Part shown: in pieces, positions 58,734 to 64,000 of the stretch
How the letters are laid out: every line of letters begins with the position of its first letter
Numbering within the stretch: position 1 is the stretch's first letter
Source: BD1-7 clade bacterium
GTDB taxonomy: Bacteria; Pseudomonadota; Gammaproteobacteria; Pseudomonadales; DT-91
Direction: 5' to 3'
Length of the DNA stretch: 64,000 nt
NCBI GenBank assembly: GCA_902705865.1
Contig: CACSIO010000023.1
Coordinates: 149,690-213,689, forward strand
Translations under genes and position numbers: made by a program
Notes under the pieces: model-generated
What the model was told of the DNA's origin: nothing
What the model saw: only the letters and a program-made list of their open reading frames with translations
Database searches by the model: none

Positions 58734-59243
58734 TTATTCATGACCTTTAGCATCATTTCTTCCAATTACACCGCGGGCACGCCGGTCATTTTGCTTCCAG
58801 GTGCGCTCCATCGAGAGATACAACAATGAGGCTGTCCAGGTGATCATCATCAAACCCACCAAGGTTTCGATACCGGCAGTAAAGCGAATCCAGCCCTCAG
58901 GCTCAATATCCCCATACCCCAGCGAGGAATAGGTCGTCATGGAGAAGTATACCGCATCGGAAAAACTACCGTCATAGTCACCGGCCAGTGTTCCGAGCTC
59001 AGGGTTGTCGATCATGAAATAGATGCCTGCTGCAAACAAGAATATCTGCATCAAATGCGCCGACAACCCTGAAAACACGTGCAATAACAAATGCAATTCC
59101 CGCATAACTCCCATGCGTTCAATACGACTGGCCACCAGCGACATAAACGTAAAGTGAATCAAGATACAGGCAATGACCAGAACAATATTAATGCCTAGTG
59201 TCATTAACATGGCGGAAAAGTCCTCTGAGTAATGTGATGTCAT
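58734..59243 (-). CDS. Potassium-channel-like membrane protein
   Basis: 169 residues with three or four membrane segments: one near residues 15-38, one near 55-78, a pore region, and one near 120-142. The pore loop TTYSSLGYGDIEPEG carries the GYGD selectivity filter of the Ion_trans_2/KcsA group. There is no RCK or cyclic-nucleotide domain, only a short charged C-terminal tail (KQNDRRARGVIGRND). A second ATG at 59210 has a better ribosome site (AGAGGA) and may be the true start. The gene lies just upstream of the LysR gene with a 12-base gap and diverges from the P450 gene. Confidence 0.75.
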   Translation of the reverse strand: MTSHYSEDFSAMLMTLGINIVLVIACILIHFTFMSLVASRIERMGVMRELHLLLHVFSGLSAHLMQIFLFAAGIYFMIDNPELGTLAGDYDGSFSDAVYFSMTTYSSLGYGDIEPEGWIRFTAGIETLVGLMMITWTASLLYLSMERTWKQNDRRARGVIGRNDAKGHE

Positions 59244-59591
59244 TGATCAATGTTCTTCTTATCTTCGCGACGGGACAGACGCCGCTATCTTTTGCAGTTA
59301 TGACCCGACTGTAAAGCACTATGCCAAAATTATTGGCAACACGCGTAAAACCCACACTAACGCCTTGCCTTATATCAATGAAACCGCAAAGAGTTTTCAT
59401 TTTTATTGATTACTGTATACTGGGCAGAATTCAATCGAACGATCGATCGACAAATTGAATATTACCAAACCCGCCATCCAGTTACAGCACAAAAGCAAGC
59501 TGGGCGGCCTGTGTTCGTTTTTGTCCGTCGGTCTGCGAAAAACAATAACTATATAAGTAATCAAAGTAGCGCAACACTGCAGGAGAACGCT
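59244..59591. other. Divergent intergenic region between channel gene and P450 gene
   Basis: 348 bases without a gene; the apparent in-frame extension of the P450 from 59406 begins with TTG and has no ribosome site. A weak promoter (TTTTCA, 16 bases, TATACT at 59416-59421) and a 32-bp palindrome (59429-59460) lie in it. The P450 leader would be about 165 bases long. Confidence 0.5.
59429..59460. promoter_or_regulatory. Operator-like palindrome upstream of the P450 gene
   Basis: ATTCAAT (59429-59435) and ATTGAAT (59454-59460) are perfect inverted repeats around a central palindrome CGATCGATCG (59440-59449); the four bases between each arm and the centre do not pair. It lies just after TATACT (59416-59421), where a repressor would block transcription. 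Confidence 0.55.
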
Positions 59592-60965
59592 ATGGGTGCA
59601 GACCAGTCGCCAAACCTCGACTACAAAGAACAAGAAGATTGCCACGACCTGGACCACATCCCAGGCGAATACGGTGCAATCCCTTATCTGGGTAAAACCA
59701 TTGAGCTTGTTAACGATCTCTACGGCTTCATCGATAAGACTTACCACAAATTTGGTGAAGTCTCGAAAATCAAAATCGGTGGTCAACCGGGTCTATTAGT
59801 TGTCGGCGCTGAAAACTACAAAACGATCTATCTGGATCGTAACAAAGCGTTTTCAGCTCAAATGGGATATGAAAAGTCACTGGCGAACTTCTACCGTAAA
59901 GCACTGTTATTACGTGACTTTGACGATCACAAGTTCCAACGCCGTATGTTCCAAACAGCGTTTAAAAATGACCAAATGCGCGGCTACGTGGATATCATGA
60001 ATCCACTGTTGAAAAACAATCTGGATAGCTGGGAAAATCAAAAAGATTTTCTGTTCTTCCCGGCAGTGAAAAAAGCCTTACTCGATGTCGGCGCCACAGT
60101 ATTTATCGGCGTTGAAGAAATCGGGCCAGAAATGGACAAGATTAACGAAGCCTTTCTGAATATTTCCGAAAAAGGCCTTATGGGGCTAGTTAAAGTCGAC
60201 ATGCCTGGATTTAAATTCCACAAAGGCAAACAAGGCGCACGCTACTTGGAAGAGTATTTCACCAAGGTTATTCCTGAGCGTCGTGTAGGTGAAGGCAAAG
60301 ATATGCTGACACACATGGCCAAAGAGAAAATGGAAAGCGGCGAGTACTTCCCTGACGAAGATCTGATTCCACAAGCATCCTTCTTGTTGTTTGCTGCACA
60401 CGATACAACCACATCAACACTGAACCATATTATCTTACATTTGGCTCAAGAGCCTGAATGGCAAGACAAGCTACGTGAAGAAGCCCAAGCGTTAGGCCGA
60501 GATCAGCTGACCTATGAAGATCTCGACAACCTTGAGCTGATGGAATTGGTTTTCAAAGAAACGCTGCGTATGCACCCGTCTGTATCTATGATGCAGCGCC
60601 GTACGATCAAAGAAGTGGAGTTGGGCGGCCATAAGGTTCCACCGAATACCATCATTTTTGTTCCGCCGGTGTACAACCACTGCATGGAAGAATTCTGGTC
60701 TGCGCCTTTCAAATTTGACCCTATGCGCTTTGCACCGGGCCGTGAAGAGCATAAAAACCACAGCTTCTGCTACATGCCATTCGGTGGCGGTGCGCATAAG
60801 TGCATCGGCATGCACTTCGCCAACATGATCGTGAAATGCTTCTTGCATCAGTTCTTGCTGAAGTATAAGTGGTCTGTACCGGCAGATTACAACCCGAAAA
60901 TGGAAGCCTTCCCACTGCCTAAAACAGCCGATGGCCTACCCATTAAGCTAGAAGCCATTAGCTGA
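59592..60965 (+). CDS. Cytochrome P450 monooxygenase
   Basis: 457 residues from the ATG at 59592, chosen for AGGAG eight bases upstream. P450 hallmarks: I-helix LLFAAHDTTTST (about 262-273), ExxR at Glu323-Arg326 in KETLRMHPS, and the heme loop FGGGAHKCIG with axial Cys404. There is no membrane anchor or fused reductase, so it should be a soluble type using separate ferredoxin partners, none of which is encoded nearby. The sequence does not look like CYP153 alkane hydroxylases and instead resembles the CYP51/CYP26/CYP120 side of the family. Substrate unknown. A strong terminator follows. Confidence 0.9.
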   Translation: MGADQSPNLDYKEQEDCHDLDHIPGEYGAIPYLGKTIELVNDLYGFIDKTYHKFGEVSKIKIGGQPGLLVVGAENYKTIYLDRNKAFSAQMGYEKSLANFYRKALLLRDFDDHKFQRRMFQTAFKNDQMRGYVDIMNPLLKNNLDSWENQKDFLFFPAVKKALLDVGATVFIGVEEIGPEMDKINEAFLNISEKGLMGLVKVDMPGFKFHKGKQGARYLEEYFTKVIPERRVGEGKDMLTHMAKEKMESGEYFPDEDLIPQASFLLFAAHDTTTSTLNHIILHLAQEPEWQDKLREEAQALGRDQLTYEDLDNLELMELVFKETLRMHPSVSMMQRRTIKEVELGGHKVPPNTIIFVPPVYNHCMEEFWSAPFKFDPMRFAPGREEHKNHSFCYMPFGGGAHKCIGMHFANMIVKCFLHQFLLKYKWSVPADYNPKMEAFPLPKTADGLPIKLEAIS

Positions 60966-61004
60966 TTAGATGTGTCCGACACCGCTCGGGCACCACCGTT
61001 TGAT

Positions 61005-61038
61005 GAAAAGCGAACCTCTTCTCGGGTTCGCTTTTTTA
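61005..61038 (+). terminator. Rho-independent terminator after the P450 gene
   Basis: AAAAGCGAACC (61006-61016) and GGTTCGCTTTT (61025-61035) with an eight-base loop, ending in T6. Confidence 0.9.
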
Positions 61039-61289
61039 TTGCCTGCAACAAAGTCCCTACCAATATAACTTAGCTGCATAATCGCGAATCTAACAATCTC
61101 ATAACAAATCACCCAGCGGTTTTAATCTTTCGTTATCCACCTGTGAGTCTTTTCGACACCATTCTCTCTACTCTTTCCCTCGATTGAGCCCACTCTGCAT
61201 TGCAACCAGACAATGCGCCTCAAATCATAAATCGGCTCACCTACATCAATAACAATACGGTGCCCAAGGCACCAAGCATGAGGGATGAC

Positions 61290-62150
61290 ATGGTAGACCA
61301 CTGCAACACAGATACATTTTTTCGCCACCGTCTGTTAAAAAGTATCACTACAGCCGGTTTGCTAATGGCTGGAACCACAGCATGGGCAGGTGCCTGGGTG
61401 CCCGCAGAAGGCGACGGCTATAACAAATTTGCGGTCGCCCCCTACAACGCGAAAGATTTCTTTGGCGACAACCCCGATTTTAAAGAATTTACCGGCATTA
61501 ACTATTCCATCTATGCCGAACACGGCTTGGGAAACAACGTCGCCCTTTACGGCACGCTGCTGTATCAGGATTTAAAACAAACCACGCAAGAGAACGTCAC
61601 AACACGTGGCAGTGGTTTTGGTGACGTCGAGCTAGGTGTTCGCTACCAATTCCTCACTGACCCAGTCGTGTTGTCGACAGCATTCTTAGTCAAACTCCCG
61701 TGGTTGTACGACCGTGATGCCGAATTACCTCTGGGCAACGGACAAGTCGATTACGAAAGCCGGTTGCTACTGGGTAAAAGTCTGAATCAATTCGGTTACA
61801 TCGGTGTTGAAGTCGGCTACCGATACCGTACTGGCGACCCTTCTGACGAAATCCGCTACTTGTTTGAGTACGGCTTTAACGCAACCGACAACCTCTACTT
61901 CCGCACCAAATTAGATGGCACTAAAAGTGTTGGTAACTCCCAGCCATTTGATTCAGCGGCATCTCCGAATTTATCCGCCACACCGGAATTTGACCTTGGC
62001 AAGTTAGAAGTCACGGGGGGGTGGAGCTTCGGCAAGCCCGATTCGAACCAAAGTCGCTGGGGGCTTGAAATGACTTGGAATAAAGATCTATACGGCCGCA
62101 ATACGCTAGACGGCATGGGCTTTCAGATCGGTTTAACACGGGTTTATTGA
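61290..62150 (+). CDS. Outer-membrane beta-barrel protein (MetA-like)
   Basis: 286 residues from the ATG at 61290 (AGGG five bases upstream). The N-terminus has a signal peptide with cleavage after TAWA (about residue 31). The mature part is a series of alternating strands ending in FQIGLTRVY, with a terminal Tyr as in outer-membrane barrels. GSGFGDVELGVRYQFL is similar to the phenol-degradation MetA-like barrel family, whose role is mostly unassigned. It is followed by a glycosyltransferase gene after three bases, so it is the first gene of that operon. Confidence 0.72.
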   Translation: MVDHCNTDTFFRHRLLKSITTAGLLMAGTTAWAGAWVPAEGDGYNKFAVAPYNAKDFFGDNPDFKEFTGINYSIYAEHGLGNNVALYGTLLYQDLKQTTQENVTTRGSGFGDVELGVRYQFLTDPVVLSTAFLVKLPWLYDRDAELPLGNGQVDYESRLLLGKSLNQFGYIGVEVGYRYRTGDPSDEIRYLFEYGFNATDNLYFRTKLDGTKSVGNSQPFDSAASPNLSATPEFDLGKLEVTGGWSFGKPDSNQSRWGLEMTWNKDLYGRNTLDGMGFQIGLTRVY

Positions 62151-62153
62151 TCC

Positions 62154-63632
62154 ATGCTATCGGTTGGTTTGTTCGTCTTGGTTGCGCATTTTGCGCTGCT
62201 ACTGGTATTGAGTCTGTTTGGTCTGCATCGGCTATCCATGGTGTTTCGTTGGTTTCGTTGGCGGCAAAAATTTGCCGCCCCGGCAACCACCCAGCGCTTC
62301 ACTGATCTGCCAATGATCACGGTACAGATTCCGGTATTTAATGAGAAGTTTGTCGCCGAACGAATCATTGATGCCACCATCGCATTGAGCTATCCGGCGG
62401 ACAAACTACAAATACAGATCGTCGATGACTCTACCGATGATACCGCTGAGCTTATTCGTGACCGTGTCCAGCACTATCAACACCTGGGATACAACATCGA
62501 ACATCGGCACCGCACCAACCGGCAAGGTTTTAAAGCCGGTGCACTGAAAGAAGCTATGGGATTCGCAACCGGCGAATTTATTGCCATCTTCGATGCCGAC
62601 TTTGTTCCTGACACAAACATTCTGAATCGATTGATTCATGCCTTTACCGATTCTTCCGTCGGTATGGTGCAAGCACGATGGACCCACCTCAATCGTGACA
62701 GCAATCGCCTGACACGTACCGAAGCCATTATGTTAGATGCACATTTTGCCCTCGAACAAGAAGTTCGAGCGGCTAGCGGCAGCTTTCTGAATTTCAATGG
62801 CACTGCCGGTATCTGGCGCAAATCGACCATTATTGATGCCGGTAATTGGGAAGCCGATACCCTGACCGAAGATCTCGACCTGAGCTATCGAGCGCAGCTA
62901 AAAGGCTGGAAAATGGCCTACCTGAACGACGTTGAGTGTCCGGCTGAGATTCCGGCGGATATGGCTGCATTTAAAAGCCAACAGCACCGATGGGCAAAAG
63001 GTGGCGTTGAAGTGATGCTCAAATTGCTCAAACGGGTTTGGCGATCGCCGATCGCCGTCAGTACCAAAATCGAATCAACGTTTCACTTATCAAACAATCT
63101 GGCGTATCTGCTGATGCTAATTGATGCCACGGTGTTTTTGATTCCAAGTATTTTCATTCGTGATCAATACGATCTGGGCTTTATTTGGTGGCTGGATCTA
63201 CCGTTATTGTTGTTGTCGTCCGGTGGGCATCTGATCTATCTCGTGTTTGGCCAATTTGCACTCGCCCAAAACCGCAAAGAAGCCTTGCTCTCTATCCCTT
63301 GGTTATTGTTGCTGGGCATTCAATTGTCATACAACAATGCGCGCGCTGCCGTCGAAGCGTTGGCCGGGTACCGCACTGAATTTGTGCGGACGCCAAAAAG
63401 CGGTGAGGGAAAATCACCGGCGAAACCCAATCGTCAAATGAAAAGCTATGTCGCGGTCGCTCCAAGAGGTGCAGTATTTGAATTGGCACTCGCTGGAATT
63501 TTTGCCGTCTTACTGGCATGGGCTAGCGCTAGTCAGTTATGGTTTCTGATGCCTGTGTGTGCATTGCTGATGATTGGCTACGCATCCACATCCTTGATGA
63601 CTTTCCATGCGGCCTCTGGAGCCCGGCAATGA
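62154..63632 (+). CDS. Processive-type family 2 glycosyltransferase
   Basis: 492 residues. An N-terminal membrane segment (about 1-22) is followed by a GT2 catalytic domain with VDDSTDDTAE near 88, the metal-binding DAD near 146, the acceptor-side TEDLDL near 239, and QQHRW at 276-280. The QxxRW set marks processive enzymes such as cellulose- and hyaluronan-type synthases. Three to four more membrane segments follow (about 310-400 and 445-485). There is no PilZ or other regulatory domain. It probably makes a surface or membrane-bound glycan. It is three bases after the outer-membrane gene and overlaps the next gene by three bases. Confidence 0.88.
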   Translation: MLSVGLFVLVAHFALLLVLSLFGLHRLSMVFRWFRWRQKFAAPATTQRFTDLPMITVQIPVFNEKFVAERIIDATIALSYPADKLQIQIVDDSTDDTAELIRDRVQHYQHLGYNIEHRHRTNRQGFKAGALKEAMGFATGEFIAIFDADFVPDTNILNRLIHAFTDSSVGMVQARWTHLNRDSNRLTRTEAIMLDAHFALEQEVRAASGSFLNFNGTAGIWRKSTIIDAGNWEADTLTEDLDLSYRAQLKGWKMAYLNDVECPAEIPADMAAFKSQQHRWAKGGVEVMLKLLKRVWRSPIAVSTKIESTFHLSNNLAYLLMLIDATVFLIPSIFIRDQYDLGFIWWLDLPLLLLSSGGHLIYLVFGQFALAQNRKEALLSIPWLLLLGIQLSYNNARAAVEALAGYRTEFVRTPKSGEGKSPAKPNRQMKSYVAVAPRGAVFELALAGIFAVLLAWASASQLWFLMPVCALLMIGYASTSLMTFHAASGARQ

Positions 63633-64000
63633 GCAGCTGGCGTAACATGGGTTTTGCAGCCAGCTTAGTGCTTGCTCTGACAAGCACCGCTGCAGCCTAT
63701 GTGCTTGCTGAACAAGCCGCTATAGCAGCGGCCAATGTTGGTACCGCAACCGTTCTTCAATACGCGGCAATGAGCATCGCCATGCTGATGGCCATCGCCA
63801 CTTACCAACCGGATCACAAACACCAGCAAGTCGCCTTAATCGCTGCTGCCGTTATCTGCCGGCTTCTACTAATCCCTGTTGATGCTTATACCTCCAACGA
63901 TATTGCGAGATACCTGTTTGATGGCAAGCTCGCGCTGGAAGGTTTTGATCCATACAGTATTCGACATGATGCCACGGTGCTGGATTCCCTGCGTGCCCTC
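63629..64000 (+). CDS. GT-C-type membrane glycosyltransferase, N-terminal part only
   Basis: The ATG overlaps the preceding stop (ATGA) and the frame stays open to the window edge, giving 124 residues. Two or three membrane segments are followed by a SNDIARYLFDGKLALEGFDP-type loop (about residues 93-112). That resembles the D-I-x-R-Y-x-x-D-G donor loop of mannosyltransferases such as GT87/PIG-M relatives. It is probably a polyprenyl-phosphate-sugar-dependent enzyme working with the GT2 in one operon. Its length and C-terminus are outside the window. Confidence 0.7.
   Translation, partial: MSSWRNMGFAASLVLALTSTAAAYVLAEQAAIAAANVGTATVLQYAAMSIAMLMAIATYQPDHKHQQVALIAAAVICRLLLIPVDAYTSNDIARYLFDGKLALEGFDPYSIRHDATVLDSLRAL

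Noticed and set aside
59406-59591. In-frame extension of the P450
   Set aside because: It starts with TTG, has no ribosome site and would bury the promoter and palindrome; the ATG at 59592 has AGGAG.
59592-60965. CYP153 alkane hydroxylase
   Set aside because: The heme loop is FGGGAHKCIG, not the FGFG-type loop of CYP153.

Overview
This window looks like chromosomal DNA from a gammaproteobacterium of the Pseudomonadales/Oceanospirillales type, probably marine. The evidence is gene content and order. The blocks rpmB-rpmG-radC-coaBC-algC-argB-slmA, ubiE-ubiJ-ubiB, hslV-hslU, ygfB-pepP-ubiH-ubiI with the divergent zapB/zapA-6S RNA-ygfA, and ilvA followed by the HAD-rppH-ptsP cluster are all characteristic of that group. 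So are the long membrane-anchored AlgC and HexR. No genus can be fixed from sequence alone. I see no tRNA, rRNA, insertion sequence, prophage, integrase or CRISPR array. The window is mostly housekeeping, with small accessory islands between the conserved blocks.

Layout. 1-5.9 kb: the end of an unknown gene, a thiamine-binding-like protein overlapped by an orphan gene, a SulP anion transporter, a lipoprotein alpha/beta hydrolase, an outer-membrane protein and a secreted orphan. 6-9.4 kb: the RNA-binding protein Tex, a small secreted protein and a cupin. 9.5-16.7 kb: an RND efflux pair, a large membrane protein resembling GT-C glycosyltransferases, and an SDR oxidoreductase. 16.7-24.4 kb: ribosomal proteins L33 and L28, RadC, CoaBC, AlgC, ArgB, SlmA and the thioesterase YciA. 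24.5-32 kb: a solitary TRAP binding protein, UvrD, HexR and the ubiquinone genes ubiE-ubiJ-ubiB. 32-40.2 kb: a second RND pump, heat-shock protease HslVU behind a sigma-32-type promoter, an RlmI-like methyltransferase and GcvH. 40.4-48.4 kb: an iron ABC transporter behind a Fur box, UbiI, UbiH, PepP and YgfB. 48.3-57.8 kb: ZapB-like and ZapA, 6S RNA, 5-formyl-THF cyclo-ligase, IlvA, a divergent methyltransferase-like protein, a DUF2147 protein, a HAD phosphatase, RppH, PtsP and CnoX. 57.8-64 kb: a LysR regulator, a K+ channel-like protein, a cytochrome P450, and an outer-membrane protein/GT2/GT-C operon that runs off the end.

How the genes work together. Five genes serve ubiquinone synthesis (ubiE, ubiJ, ubiB, ubiI, ubiH). 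Several others serve growth and stress: 6S RNA, RppH, PtsP, HslVU, CnoX, Tex and HexR. The parts least explained by known biology are the P450 with a 32-bp operator-like palindrome in its upstream region, the terminal glycosyltransferase operon, the orphan gene overlapping the thiamine-binding gene, three 14-bp tandem repeats just ahead of the gcvH ribosome-binding site, and a 14-bp perfect inverted repeat abutting the promoter of the second RND pump. I did not find a clear defence system or a complete novel gene cluster.
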